Of a stretch of DNA of 64,000 nt, positions 1 to 8,448 are shown in pieces. Under the pieces are notes generated by a model, which was not told the DNA's origin, did no database searches, and saw only the letters and a program-made list of their open reading frames with translations. Where the stretch lies: contig CP115858.1 of the NCBI GenBank assembly GCA_027920525.1, forward strand, positions 620,001 through 684,000. The letters run 5' to 3'. Position 1 is the first letter of the stretch, and each line of letters opens with the position of its first letter. The stretch comes from Chryseobacterium daecheongense. Its GTDB lineage: Bacteria; Bacteroidota; Bacteroidia; Flavobacteriales; Weeksellaceae. A program made the translations under genes and the position numbers.

Positions 1-1371
1 TAATTCATAGGCTAATATCCGCTGACTGATATCTTTGGTGCTTCTGATAGAACCAAAAGTACCCGCCAGACTTGTCGAAAGGTTTTCTGCCCCTCTAAAA
101 ACATTTCTGGTAGTAAGGTCTATGGAGGGAGAAATCCCAAGATTTAATAACTGCGAATAATTGATATCCGTTCCTACTTTTAATTCATATTTCGGAAGCG
201 GTTTAAGTATATATAATACATCAATAATACTATCATTAGGAGAGCCTTCACCTCCGTGTCTTAGAGAATCTTTTGCTTTCAGAATGCTAAAGTTATTCAT
301 AGAGAGGAGATTCCTTTTGGTAAGGTCAAGCTTTTTCTGATCATAAATCTGTTTGTTTCCAACTATGATATTTCTCCATACAGAACGGGTTGTGTATTTA
401 TTATCAACCTTATGGAACCGTATTCCTCTTAAGCTGTCTTTGGTTGTATTTTTACGGTATTCTGATGCTTCATTAACGATGGCTACGTCTATATTACCAA
501 TAGTTGCCCTTTTATAAGGAGTATCAATGGAATCTTTATGAATTTCAAGGGTCAGAGGAACCTGTTTTCTGCTTTTTAGTGAATCGGCGACAAAATAAAT
601 TTCATCATTGGCACTATTGAATCTGTAATACCCATAATCCCTCATGATTTCATTAAGTCTGGTAACTTCTTTTTCAAGAACCGTTTGATCAAGTACCTGT
701 CCGGATCTGATGAGGGTTCCGTTAATTTTCTGCTGGTAAAGATTATGGAGAACCGGATCCGGAATATTGTAATAATATTCTTTAATATAAGTAGGATCAT
801 TATGTGTAATGAAATACGTAACAGCCGCTTTTTTTGCTGCAGAATCTATTTTGGTTTTAAACTTTACTTCTGCATCCCAGTACCCTTTGTAAGTAAGTCG
901 TTTTTCAATGGATTCGGCTCCTTTTTCCACTTTTGTTTGATCCAGGATAACAGGAGGTGAACCCCAGTTGTGGTATAACCTGTCTAATAAAAGGCTTTTT
1001 CCCACACTACTTTTCATATTGTATTTAATGAAGAGCGAATCCCTGAGCTTTTGCGTTCGCATTTCGCTAGGGTAGGTCATGTATTCATTAAGAATAGTGT
1101 CATATTTAGGATTGGCGGCGTTGTATAATAATAAGCCTAAAGGCATAAAAAGGAATTGCTTCTTATTGGGTTTTTGCTGAACATAACCCTTTAGCTCTCC
1201 ATCAAATGGTTCTTTTTTATCAGTAAAAGTGAATGTGTTCTTCGTAAGCAAATATTCGCCATCGGGAACTTTCTTTGTGGTGCTACAAGCATAAAGAAGA
1301 GTAACAAATGTTGCAAATGATATAATTTTATAATATTTTTGAGGAGAATTCTTATAATGCTTACAGCTCAT
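1..1371 (-). CDS. tamL: TamL-type BamA-family outer membrane lipoprotein, partial (C-terminus beyond window)
   Basis: Open frame of 457 codons running off the left edge; the stop lies outside the window. It starts MSCKHYKNSPQKYYK, then a hydrophobic stretch ending LLYAC, a lipobox with Cys29, so it is a predicted lipoprotein. The rest looks like POTRA-type repeats (DSLRGIRFHK, KVDNKYTTRSVWRN) followed by the start of a surface-antigen beta-barrel (YELKVGTDINYSQ, LTTRNVFRGAENL). In Bacteroidota the lipidated BamA paralogue is TamL, which pairs with TamB in outer-membrane assembly. The ATG at 1371 lies inside the divergent TrmH gene, and a -7 like TATTTTTG sits at 1414-1421 on the minus strand. 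Family assignment is confident; TamL rather than another BamA paralogue is inferred from the lipobox. Confidence 0.82.
   Translation of the reverse strand, partial: MSCKHYKNSPQKYYKIISFATFVTLLYACSTTKKVPDGEYLLTKNTFTFTDKKEPFDGELKGYVQQKPNKKQFLFMPLGLLLYNAANPKYDTILNEYMTYPSEMRTQKLRDSLFIKYNMKSSVGKSLLLDRLYHNWGSPPVILDQTKVEKGAESIEKRLTYKGYWDAEVKFKTKIDSAAKKAAVTYFITHNDPTYIKEYYYNIPDPVLHNLYQQKINGTLIRSGQVLDQTVLEKEVTRLNEIMRDYGYYRFNSANDEIYFVADSLKSRKQVPLTLEIHKDSIDTPYKRATIGNIDVAIVNEASEYRKNTTKDSLRGIRFHKVDNKYTTRSVWRNIIVGNKQIYDQKKLDLTKRNLLSMNNFSILKAKDSLRHGGEGSPNDSIIDVLYILKPLPKYELKVGTDINYSQLLNLGISPSIDLTTRNVFRGAENLSTSLAGTFGSIRSTKDISQRILAYEL
1311..1341 (+). promoter_or_regulatory. Promoter of the TrmH-family gene
   Basis: TTG at 1311-1313 and TATTTTTG at 1334-1341 are separated by 20 bases, matching the Bacteroidota TTG-N17..23-TAnnTTTG consensus. 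The start codon is only 16 bases downstream of the -7 box, so the leader would be very short. The whole promoter lies within the tamL coding sequence on the other strand. Confidence 0.6.
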
Positions 1372-2082
1372 ACAATAAAAATTTTACAGTCTTTAGATAA
1401 AAAGAAGTTCCGACAAAAATACAATTTGTTTTTGGTTGAGGGTAATAAAATCATTTGTGAACTTCCCAATTCTAACTTTAAAATTAAAGAAATATTATCT
1501 ACAGATCCAGAGAAAATTAAATTTTCTGACGTTCCTATTATCCATATATCTGAAAATGAGCTGAAAAAGATCAGTTTTCTTAAAACACCTAAAGATTCCG
1601 TTGCCGTTTGCTATATGAATTCTGAGAAAAAGATGGCAGACCCGGATATACAGATTGTATTGGATGGGATTCAGGATCCCGGAAATCTGGGAACTATAAT
1701 CCGTTTAGCCGATTGGTTTGGGATAGAACAAATTATTTGCAGTGAAGATACAGTGGATTTTTATAATCCCAAAGTGATTCAGGCAAGTATGGGATCTTTT
1801 ACAAGAGTGAACATGGTGTACTGTAATCTTACCGATTATCTTTCGAATACGGAGAATGTTAATATAGGAACAGATATGGAGGGAGAAAATATATACCAAT
1901 TCGAGAAGCCTAAGAAACTAAACCTGATTTTAGGAAATGAAGGAAATGGAATGCGACCGGAAACGGAAAAGTTGCTTCATAAAAGTATTAGTATTCCTAG
2001 GTTTGGTACATCTCAGTCAACGGAAAGTCTTAATGTATCCATGGCAGCAGGAATTATATTGGGACAATTGTTTTCTAAATAG
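1357..2082 (+). CDS. TrmH/SpoU-family RNA 2'-O-methyltransferase
   Basis: 241 residues. Predicted SAM-dependent 2'-O-ribose methyltransferase of the SPOUT class, acting on rRNA or tRNA. An N-terminal substrate-binding part (RQKYNLFLVEGNK, about residues 19-31) precedes the three SPOUT motifs: DPGNLGTIIR (107-116), LGNEGNGM (192-199) and ESLNVSMAA (223-231), which form the trefoil knot and SAM site. I chose ATG 1357 over an upstream in-frame TTG at 1339 because GAGGAG at 1341-1346 is well placed and MLTAHTIKIL fits the family N-terminus. The first 15 bases overlap the start of tamL on the opposite strand. RlmB-like or another specificity cannot be decided from sequence alone. Confidence 0.88.
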   Translation: MLTAHTIKILQSLDKKKFRQKYNLFLVEGNKIICELPNSNFKIKEILSTDPEKIKFSDVPIIHISENELKKISFLKTPKDSVAVCYMNSEKKMADPDIQIVLDGIQDPGNLGTIIRLADWFGIEQIICSEDTVDFYNPKVIQASMGSFTRVNMVYCNLTDYLSNTENVNIGTDMEGENIYQFEKPKKLNLILGNEGNGMRPETEKLLHKSISIPRFGTSQSTESLNVSMAAGIILGQLFSK

Positions 2083-2093
2083 ATTCCAAAAGT

Positions 2094-2153
2094 CAGAGGT
2101 TAGCTGGATTAAATTTTAAAGATAACCTTTAGCTAACTTCTAACCTCTGGTTT
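2094..2153. repeat. Dispersed intergenic hairpin repeat, copy 1
   Basis: CAGAGGTTAG (2094-2103) and CTAACCTCTG (2140-2149) are exact inverted repeats separated by 36 bases. They lie between convergent genes and are followed by a T-rich stretch, so the element may also terminate transcription. An 18-base block, ACTTCTAACCTCTGGTTT at 2136-2153, recurs exactly at 31648-31665 in another hairpin, which marks it as a short dispersed repeat. Confidence 0.6.
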
Positions 2154-2160
2154 GTTATTT

Positions 2161-2658
2161 TTATATTAATTGCTCCATGCTGGATACACTTTTATTTTTC
2201 TGATAACTTTCAAGCTTTTTTCTGACAAATTTTAATGCAATTGGCGCAAGATAAATCATAGCCACACCAAGCAGTTTCTTTTTCCAATTAGAACTACGCA
2301 TATTTTTCTTTGCATAGTTTCCAACAAGAGCAGTAGCACCTAACCTGATGATACCATCCAGTGCATTACCCTTGAGCGCTGAGCTTGCAATACCCATTGC
2401 TGTATTTTTGCTGATAAACATATCTTTCACCTCAGAAGTAAGCTGTTTAGCAATCACATCCTTTCTCAGGACTATTTTTTCATCACCATCTTCATCTACT
2501 TTTTCCTGAAGATATTGATCCGTTAAACCATTGGTAAATGCGCTTAAACTTTCTTTTGTATTCTTGAATGTAAGAAGGTTTTCCAAATCATCAAGTTCTG
2601 CCTTCAGTAACTTCTTCTTTATTCTTAATTCTTTCAGACTTTCATAGTTTCTGCTCAT
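2161..2658 (-). CDS. Hypothetical protein downstream of holin-like gene
   Basis: 165 residues, no recognised domain. The N-terminal 35 residues (KELRIKKKLLKAELDDLENLL) look like a short coiled coil. A moderately hydrophobic Gly/Ala-rich centre (ASSALKGNALDGIIRLGATALVG) precedes a possible membrane segment, LLGVAMIYLAPIALKFV, and a basic tail. It starts three bases after the stop of the holin-like gene, so the two are surely co-transcribed, and the YtxH gene lies upstream. In flavobacteria this trio is a common small-membrane-protein neighbourhood, probably envelope-stress related; that role is inference. Confidence 0.8.
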   Translation of the reverse strand: MSRNYESLKELRIKKKLLKAELDDLENLLTFKNTKESLSAFTNGLTDQYLQEKVDEDGDEKIVLRKDVIAKQLTSEVKDMFISKNTAMGIASSALKGNALDGIIRLGATALVGNYAKKNMRSSNWKKKLLGVAMIYLAPIALKFVRKKLESYQKNKSVSSMEQLI

Positions 2659-2661
2659 AGT

Positions 2662-2970
2662 TTAATGATTTAAAAATTTAATAACCTGGTCCGCTACGGT
2701 ATTTACAATTCTCTTTTTAAACAGAACAACAAGAATCATTATCAATAAGTAAAATGCAGCTACAATAAGGAATCCGTAGGAGTAGTTGTCCAACGCTTTA
2801 CCGATAAGAAATGCAATTCCAAAGTTGAAAAGAATAATAAAAAAAGCAAAAGCAACAAGCAATACGACCAGATAGGTAATCATACCTGCGGAGAGTGATG
2901 ACTTTTCGGTAGCTTCTATTTTAAGTAGATCTATTCTCTTAGATGCATATTCTTTAAGAGTTTCTATCAT
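2662..2970 (-). CDS. Phage-holin-3-6-like small membrane protein
   Basis: 102 residues. A charged amphipathic N-terminus (ETLKEYASKRIDLLKIEATEK) is followed by two strong transmembrane helices (about residues 28-55 and 66-88) and a short basic tail. This matches the putative 'phage holin family' or Actinobacterial Holin-X membrane proteins, which in Bacteroidota are chromosomal and not linked to a phage; no phage genes are nearby. It lies between the YtxH gene and a hypothetical gene on the same strand. A terminator hairpin at 2994-3022 separates it from the YtxH gene, so it may have its own promoter or rely on read-through. Confidence 0.8.
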   Translation of the reverse strand: MIETLKEYASKRIDLLKIEATEKSSLSAGMITYLVVLLVAFAFFIILFNFGIAFLIGKALDNYSYGFLIVAAFYLLIMILVVLFKKRIVNTVADQVIKFLNH

Positions 2971-2993
2971 CTGTTTTTCTTTAAAGTTACAAA

Positions 2994-3022
2994 AAAAGGA
3001 ACTTTAATGCAAAAAGTCCCTT
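2994..3022 (-). terminator. Terminator after the YtxH gene
   Basis: GGAACTTT (2998-3005) pairs with AAAGTCCC (3013-3020) with one G-U pair. The A-run at 2991-2997 gives a U-tail on the minus strand. It ends the ytxH transcript just before the holin-like gene. Confidence 0.6.
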
Positions 3023-3051
3023 TCATAATTTAAAATTAATTGAAATTATTA

Positions 3052-3399
3052 CTATTTAAGATCGTTTAATTCTGCTTCTACATCTTTTACTACATCTGTA
3101 GTTTTAGAAACAATCTGATCTTTATATTTATCGTATCCATCTTTTACGGTATGAGCAACACTGTTTGCTGTTTCTTTAAAAGTAGAAGATATATTGTCAT
3201 ACTGATCTTTTACTCTTTCAGAAACTTCTCCGTATTTTGTTTTAGCCTGATCTTTAAGATCGTTAGCTTTTGTTTTAATCTTTTTTCTCGTTTCTTTTCC
3301 TTCTTCCGGCGCATAAAGCATTCCAAGTACTACACCTGCTGCTGCTCCAGCTAGAAGTCCCGCTAATATACCTGCTGTATTGTTTCCTTTTCTAGACAT
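3052..3399 (-). CDS. YtxH domain-containing protein
   Basis: 115 residues. A glycine/alanine-rich membrane segment at about residues 9-29 (TAGILAGLLAGAAAGVVLG) is followed at once by MLYAPEEGKETRKKIK, the signature of the YtxH family. A long charged helical tail follows (repeated KDQ/KTK and YDK patterns, residues 45-115), probably a coiled coil. YtxH proteins are small stress-induced membrane-associated proteins of unknown biochemical role. It heads the ytxH, holin-like, hypothetical gene order. Confidence 0.88.
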   Translation of the reverse strand: MSRKGNNTAGILAGLLAGAAAGVVLGMLYAPEEGKETRKKIKTKANDLKDQAKTKYGEVSERVKDQYDNISSTFKETANSVAHTVKDGYDKYKDQIVSKTTDVVKDVEAELNDLK

Positions 3400-3495
3400 T
3401 TTTCGTTTTTTTTAATAGTTAAATAATATTAGTTTTTACTTTGTTAAATATTACAATTAATATACCAAATGAGCCTATGGTCCTATTAAAAATTG

Positions 3496-4170
3496 TTAAA
3501 TCTTTTGGATATAAGACAGTATGGCTTCGATGGTTTCTTCTTTAGAAAGTTCGGTATTGTCAATAACAATGGCATCTTCAGCTTGTCTTAACGGGGCGAT
3601 TTCTCTTTCACTGTCAATTTTATCTCTTTCGATAAGATTTTCTTTTACCTGCTGCTCGTTTGCTTCGATATTTAAACTCAAAAGCTCGTTGTATCTTCTT
3701 TTGGTTCTTTCATCGATGCTTGCCGTAAGGAAGAACTTAAAATCAGCATTGGGAAGAACTACGGTCCCGATATCACGGCCGTCCATTATAATACCTCCTT
3801 TTTCGGCAAGGGAACGCTGGGATTGTAATAAGAAATCCCTTACTTCCTTTTGTTTAGCTACAAGGCTTACATTGTCAGAAACTTCATTAGTTCGGATCTC
3901 CTTTGAGATATCATTATGGTTCAGATAAAGAACCAGTTCACCTTCATCATTTTTAAATTCAAGCTGGATCTGATCTAATGATGAGAAAAGTAGATTAAGG
4001 TCAATAGAACCTTTTTCGTCCTTACAATTTTGCAGGGCAAACCAGGTAACTCCTCTATAAAGCGCTCCGGTATCCAGGTGAATAAGTCCTAATTTATCGG
4101 CAATGACCTTTGATATTGAACTTTTTCCGGTAGAGGAGTATCCATCGATAGCTATTACAGGTTTTTTCAT
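3496..4170 (-). CDS. cmk: Cytidylate kinase
   Basis: 224 residues, the usual length. Phosphorylates CMP and dCMP to the diphosphates with ATP in pyrimidine nucleotide synthesis. It has the P-loop GYSSTGKSS (10-18), the nucleotide-binding DTGALYRG (33-40) and the CMP-binding MDGRDIGTVV (129-138), followed by the lid-region arginines (DERTKRRYNEL). It lies 63 bases downstream of porQ on the same strand, a plausible two-gene unit. ATG 4170 gives the standard MKKPVIAIDG start. Confidence 0.95.
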   Translation of the reverse strand: MKKPVIAIDGYSSTGKSSISKVIADKLGLIHLDTGALYRGVTWFALQNCKDEKGSIDLNLLFSSLDQIQLEFKNDEGELVLYLNHNDISKEIRTNEVSDNVSLVAKQKEVRDFLLQSQRSLAEKGGIIMDGRDIGTVVLPNADFKFFLTASIDERTKRRYNELLSLNIEANEQQVKENLIERDKIDSEREIAPLRQAEDAIVIDNTELSKEETIEAILSYIQKI

Positions 4171-4233
4171 ACTGCAAAGTTCAAGATTTTTTTTAAAAAA
4201 TCAAGGAAATGGAAAATTAAATATTGAAAAAGT

Positions 4234-5223
4234 TTAATAGCGATGCCCGCTAAGGTCCATAGATATTCCTATTTGATTCACATTGGAAGAGTTATGGTAT
4301 CTTACATGAGCATAATCTACACGGAATCTTGAAATTTTAATTCCAAATCCTCCTGATAGTCCAGAGAAATTTCTTTGGTCAGCTACAGCCAGTTCATTTC
4401 CTCTTTTCACATTATATCCTAATCTGATATTAAAGTTTTTCTCCGGAAATAATTCTGCTCCAATAGAAAAGTGATCTGCAATTTTTCTTCCCACATTCAC
4501 TTCCTGACCATCTACGTTAAACGGAGATGAAATATTGAATTGCTGTAAATCATGGGCAGTAATTGTAATGGCAAGTGGAATAGCCTTTAAGATTCTCGTA
4601 TATCCCAGATCAATACGAAACGGAAGGTTCTCACGGGTGCCATTAAAAGATTTGAACTGATATCCGAAATTTCTTGCGACAAGAGAGAGAACTTCTTTGT
4701 TTTTTTTATTATGGTAAGTAATTCCGGCAGTTCCTGAAATAGCAGAAGAAGTATAGGTATCTATTTTTGAAGTAATAAAATTAATTCCTCCTCCAATGGT
4801 CCAGTCTTCTTCAAACTGATAGGCGTAACCAGCTCCGATGGCAACATCGGATGCGTTGAATTGTCCGTTTTCAAAACCACTTTCATCAGTCCTTGGAATA
4901 TCACCATAACTCATATATCTGGCGTTGATTGTAGCCATGTGGCCATTATCAAAATCTTTAGCAAAAGCAATCGTTCCGTATTTGGAATCCGCAAGATATG
5001 CTGCTCCGTTCACAGAAAGTTGTTTGTCTGAATCTTTATTAAGTAAGGCCGGATTTGCTATAGCAAAGGAAACATCATAATCTCTTATAGTAATTGCATC
5101 GCCACCTAATGCAGCCTGTCTGGCAGATACGGGAATGTTTAAGAAAGGATAAACATTTGTTCCCGTTTGTGCATAAGAAACAATTCCTGACAGAAATAAT
5201 GAAAGAATGATAATTTTCTTCAA
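4234..5223 (-). CDS. porQ: Type IX secretion system protein PorQ
   Basis: 329 residues with a signal peptide (about 1-18, cut before QTGTNVYPF). PorQ is an outer-membrane barrel protein of the Bacteroidota type IX secretion system, implicated with PorU/PorV/PorZ in the cell-surface attachment complex. Diagnostic sequences are FLNIPVSARQAALGG near the N-terminus, then repeated beta-strand motifs with Gly and aromatic residues and a closing RFRVDYAHVRYHN. The three M28 peptidases at 56.9-60.7 kb carry the sorting domain this machinery would process. A matching promoter lies 20-47 bases upstream. Confidence 0.88.
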   Translation of the reverse strand: MKKIIILSLFLSGIVSYAQTGTNVYPFLNIPVSARQAALGGDAITIRDYDVSFAIANPALLNKDSDKQLSVNGAAYLADSKYGTIAFAKDFDNGHMATINARYMSYGDIPRTDESGFENGQFNASDVAIGAGYAYQFEEDWTIGGGINFITSKIDTYTSSAISGTAGITYHNKKNKEVLSLVARNFGYQFKSFNGTRENLPFRIDLGYTRILKAIPLAITITAHDLQQFNISSPFNVDGQEVNVGRKIADHFSIGAELFPEKNFNIRLGYNVKRGNELAVADQRNFSGLSGGFGIKISRFRVDYAHVRYHNSSNVNQIGISMDLSGHRY

Positions 5224-5241
5224 TTCAATTTATAATTATTG

Positions 5242-5270
5242 CAAAAATAATCCTTTTTTGTAGTTGTCAA
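5242..5270 (-). promoter_or_regulatory. Promoter of porQ (cmk)
   Basis: On the minus strand TTG (5270-5268) and TATTTTTG (5249-5242) are 18 bases apart, matching the Bacteroidota consensus. The porQ start codon is 18 bases further on. Confidence 0.6.
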
Positions 5271-5328
5271 AATATTTCTAACATTATTTACAGCTAAATA
5301 TTTTTCTTTTTTCAATATTTTTAATGAT

Positions 5329-5336
5329 TATATTTG
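5329..5336 (+). promoter_or_regulatory. -7 element upstream of pyrH
   Basis: TATATTTG fits TAnnTTTG, 54 bases before the pyrH start. No clear TTG is found at the expected -33 position, so the promoter call rests on the -7 box alone. Confidence 0.4.
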
Positions 5337-5390
5337 CAAAATCAAATTTCAGGGATATAAACCCTATTTAAAATTTATTAAAAATTAAAG

Positions 5391-6098
5391 ATGAAATATA
5401 AAAGAATCCTTCTAAAACTTAGTGGTGAAGCCTTAATGGGGAACAGACAATATGGTATTGACAATGACAGACTTCAGGAATATGCTGTTGAAATAAGAAA
5501 AGTAGTAGATAAAGGTTGTGAAGTTGCCATTGTAATTGGAGGAGGAAATATATTCCGTGGAGTAGCAGGTGCTGCAAAGGGAATGGACAGAGTTCAGGGC
5601 GATTATATGGGTATGCTTGCAACAGTGATTAATGGAATGGCTTTGCAAGGTGCTTTGGAAGACGCCGGTATTAAAACCAGACTTCAATCTGCTATAGAAA
5701 TGGACAAGGTAGCTGAACCATTCATTAAAAGACGTGCAGTAAGACATTTGGAAAAAGGAAGAGTGGTTATTTTCGGAGCAGGAACCGGAAACCCTTATTT
5801 TACAACTGATACTGCAGCTACATTAAGAGCCATTGAAATTGGTGCTGATGTTATTTTAAAAGGAACAAGGGTAGATGGAATTTATGACAGTGATCCTGAA
5901 AAAAATGCGGACGCTGTAAAATATAATTCTTTATCTTTCGATGAAGTTTTCGAAAAGAATCTTAAAGTAATGGATATGACTGCATTTACTTTAAGTCACG
6001 AAAATAAACTTCCTATCATCGTATTCGACATGAATAAAGAGGGGAATTTAGTAAAGATTGTAGACGGAGAAAACGTTGGTACTTTAGTGGATTTATAG
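5391..6098 (+). CDS. pyrH: UMP kinase
   Basis: 235 residues, typical length. Converts UMP to UDP, the first dedicated step to UTP/CTP, and belongs to the amino-acid-kinase fold rather than the P-loop kinases. It shows [11 protein letters not shown] at the N-terminus, the nucleotide-site loop IGGGNIFRG (about 49-57), [16 protein letters not shown] (about 129-143) and the Asp-containing [11 protein letters not shown]. It is followed at 112 bases by frr, the widespread pyrH-frr pairing. Confidence 0.96.
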   Translation: MKYKRILLKLSGEALMGNRQYGIDNDRLQEYAVEIRKVVDKGCEVAIVIGGGNIFRGVAGAAKGMDRVQGDYMGMLATVINGMALQGALEDAGIKTRLQSAIEMDKVAEPFIKRRAVRHLEKGRVVIFGAGTGNPYFTTDTAATLRAIEIGADVILKGTRVDGIYDSDPEKNADAVKYNSLSFDEVFEKNLKVMDMTAFTLSHENKLPIIVFDMNKEGNLVKIVDGENVGTLVDL

Positions 6099-6210
6099 TC
6101 AGTAAAGTAAATAGATAAAGAGATTTAAAAATTATTTATTGTTGATCACATACCACTGAGGTAAAGATCATCGTTTATAAATGTGTAATTTATCAAATTT
6201 TAAATATATA

Positions 6211-6765
6211 ATGGAAGAATTAGATCTAATAGTAGAGTCTGTAAAACAGGACATGGAAGCGGCTATTAAGCACCTTGAACATGTATTTCAAAGAATTAGA
6301 GCCGGACGTGCTTCTACTTCAATGGTTCAGGATGTGATGGTTGAATATTACGGAGCTCCAACTCCGATCAACCAGGTTGCTAATGTTTCGGTTCCTGATG
6401 CAATGACGATTTCTATTCAACCTTGGGACAGAACAGCAATCAATGCTATTGAAAAAGCTATTATTAATTCAAACTTAGGTTTTGCACCTTCTAACAACGG
6501 GGAGAATATTATTTTGAATGTTCCACCTTTAACAGAAGAGAGAAGAAGAGATCTGGCAAAACAAGCTAAAGGAGAAACCGAACAGACAAAGATTGTCGTA
6601 AGAAATGCAAGACAGGACGGTTTGAAAGAACTTAAAAAACTTGAAGGTGTTTCTGAAGACGTTATTAAAGGCGTTGAAGAGGATATCCAGGCACTTACTG
6701 ATAAGTATGTGAAAGCCTGTGATGACCACCTTAAAACAAAAGAAGCTGAAATTATGAAAGTGTAA
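6211..6765 (+). CDS. frr: Ribosome recycling factor
   Basis: 184 residues. RRF acts with EF-G to split post-termination ribosomes. Signatures are the RIRAGRASTSMV block, VEYYGAPTPINQVANV, and the C-terminal helix with RRDLAKQAKGETEQTKI and RNARQDG. An in-frame ATG at 6181 would add ten residues; I prefer 6211 (MEELDLIVESV) because it gives the normal family length. It ends just before a strong terminator. Confidence 0.95.
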   Translation: MEELDLIVESVKQDMEAAIKHLEHVFQRIRAGRASTSMVQDVMVEYYGAPTPINQVANVSVPDAMTISIQPWDRTAINAIEKAIINSNLGFAPSNNGENIILNVPPLTEERRRDLAKQAKGETEQTKIVVRNARQDGLKELKKLEGVSEDVIKGVEEDIQALTDKYVKACDDHLKTKEAEIMKV

Positions 6766-6790
6766 CTTTCGCTTTAGAACATATACTAAA

Positions 6791-6818
6791 ACAGGCCTCA
6801 TTATGAGGCCTGTTTTTT
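6791..6818 (+). terminator. Rho-independent terminator after frr
   Basis: ACAGGCCTCA / TGAGGCCTGT form a perfect 10-bp stem with a three-base loop, followed by a run of seven T. Confidence 0.9.
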
Positions 6819-6902
6819 TATTGTCAATAAGGCTGAAGGTGTTTCTAATATCTAAAAATAAAATTGTTAGAATGATTTGGAAACGGGAGCCTTTCCCTTT
6901 TA

Positions 6903-6930
6903 AAAAACGCTCCGGAATCCGGAGCGTTTT
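6903..6930 (-). terminator. Terminator after lptF/G family gene
   Basis: AACGCTCCGG and CCGGAGCGTT form a perfect stem around AAT, immediately 3' of the minus-strand permease stop. The upstream A-run on the plus strand supplies the U-tail. T residues also follow on the plus strand, so it may work both ways. Confidence 0.85.
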
Positions 6931-6931
6931 G

Positions 6932-8383
6932 TTATTGATATCTTTTATGTTCTTTATTTTTAGAAAACCTTTTGGTAATAGGTTTAAGAAATGCCTTGTA
7001 TTTTTCAGCGTCAAAGAGTTGCGAATCCGTTAATGCTTTATAGGTCATAATCACTCCAAACGGGAACAGTATAATATTAGGGAGCCATGCTGCCAGATAT
7101 GGATTTAATGTTCCTGCCCAGGCAAGGTTTTCCATTCCCACATTAATCACATAGAAAATAATAAATATAACAATGGCAATAATTACGGGAACTCCCATTC
7201 CTCCTTTTCTGATGATGGAACCTAAACTGGCGCCGATAAGGAAGAATATGATACAGGTAAATGAATAGGAGAGTATTCTTTGCTGATAAATAACAACTTT
7301 ACTGAAATACTTAACATTGGGTTTGAAATCATTGGCTTTACCGTCTAGTGTGGTTTTCAGATTATCCAATCTCGTATAGGCATTGTAGATAATCTCCATC
7401 TTCCTGTTTCCTTTTACCGTATCCAGTTTTAGTTGTTGTTTAACCGGAGCTTTGGATTTATTGTTTTTATCCATATAGCTGACGGTGGAGTTGGTCTGGT
7501 TCAAAACATCGTCCGTGACGGTGGAAAAGAATCTTTCGTTGTCTTTTTTATTAAGATCAATAGTTTTATTAAGCTGATTGAATGTCTGAAAACGGTAATC
7601 ATCCGTGATCTGCTCTTCTTCGATTGCTTTATTGATGAGCTCGCTAATGTCAAAATGCGAAACAAGGGTATCAAATTTAATCGCCTGATCCGGTTGCTTT
7701 AATCTCACATTTTCACCTTTTCCTGCAAAATTATCTTCAAACACATAGCCCTTATAAAGCTCAAGTTTTAAGTAATGGTTGTTAGCTGCAGGAATAAATT
7801 TCCCTCTTTCAGCGACAATAGACTGCTGGTTTTCGAATGTGCTAGCTTTTCTGTGAACAAACACACCTTCAATACTATTGTCTTCGTGGATTTTATCAAA
7901 CTTCACCATATAACCGGGTATCTGATCAATAAACTGCCCTGGAGTAAAGTTAAGAGCGGGTTTTGTCTGAGCAATATTGAAAAGCATATTTTTCGCTTTT
8001 CTTTGAAAATCCGGGATAATATTATTAGAGAAAAAGAACAGCATTATAGATAATATGGTGGTGACCCCAAAAAGAGGAACCATAACCCTGGTTAATGAGA
8101 TTCCGGCGGCTTTCATAGCTGCAAGCTCGTAACGCTCCCCAAACTCACCAAAAGACATGATACTTGCTAAAAGGATCGTAAGAGGCAAAACCATACTGAT
8201 AACACTTACCCCTAAATAAAAAAGGAGCTTAATAATTTGCCAGTAGCTTAATCCCTTTCCCATAAACTGCCCTAACTGAACCCAGATAATGTTTACAATA
8301 AATATGAAAAACAATACACTGAATATAAAGAAAAATGGTCCGAAAAAGGTTTTTATGATATATCGGTCTAGTATTTTTAACAT
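6932..8383 (-). CDS. LptF/LptG-family permease (YjgP/YjgQ)
   Basis: 483 residues. Inner-membrane subunit of the ABC exporter LptB2FG that extracts lipopolysaccharide. Three N-terminal transmembrane helices begin with DRYIIKTFFGPFFFIFSVLF, and SMVLPLTILLASIMSFGEFGERYELAAMKAAG is split by the characteristic coupling-helix sequence FGEFGERYELAAMKAAGIS. A large periplasmic beta-jellyroll region (about 130-350) precedes three C-terminal helices. Bacteroidota usually carry separate LptF- and LptG-like genes and I cannot say which one this is. It is the last gene of an ftsK, lolA, lptF/G row on one strand. Confidence 0.9.
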   Translation of the reverse strand: MLKILDRYIIKTFFGPFFFIFSVLFFIFIVNIIWVQLGQFMGKGLSYWQIIKLLFYLGVSVISMVLPLTILLASIMSFGEFGERYELAAMKAAGISLTRVMVPLFGVTTILSIMLFFFSNNIIPDFQRKAKNMLFNIAQTKPALNFTPGQFIDQIPGYMVKFDKIHEDNSIEGVFVHRKASTFENQQSIVAERGKFIPAANNHYLKLELYKGYVFEDNFAGKGENVRLKQPDQAIKFDTLVSHFDISELINKAIEEEQITDDYRFQTFNQLNKTIDLNKKDNERFFSTVTDDVLNQTNSTVSYMDKNNKSKAPVKQQLKLDTVKGNRKMEIIYNAYTRLDNLKTTLDGKANDFKPNVKYFSKVVIYQQRILSYSFTCIIFFLIGASLGSIIRKGGMGVPVIIAIVIFIIFYVINVGMENLAWAGTLNPYLAAWLPNIILFPFGVIMTYKALTDSQLFDAEKYKAFLKPITKRFSKNKEHKRYQ

Positions 8384-8400
8384 TCGCCAAAATTAATGAA

Positions 8401-8428
8401 AAAGCCACAAAGTTTACTTTGTGACTTT
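8401..8428 (-). terminator. Terminator after lolA
   Basis: AAAGCCACAAAGT (8401-8413) and ACTTTGTGACTTT (8416-8428) pair over 13 positions with one wobble. The hairpin lies between lolA and the lptF/G permease gene. Confidence 0.65.
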
Positions 8429-8448
8429 ATAAATTATTACTTTTTTAA

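Noticed and set aside
2662..3399. Holin-like gene as a sign of a prophage
   Set aside because: No phage structural, lysis or integrase genes are nearby; this family is chromosomal in Bacteroidota and sits with a YtxH gene.
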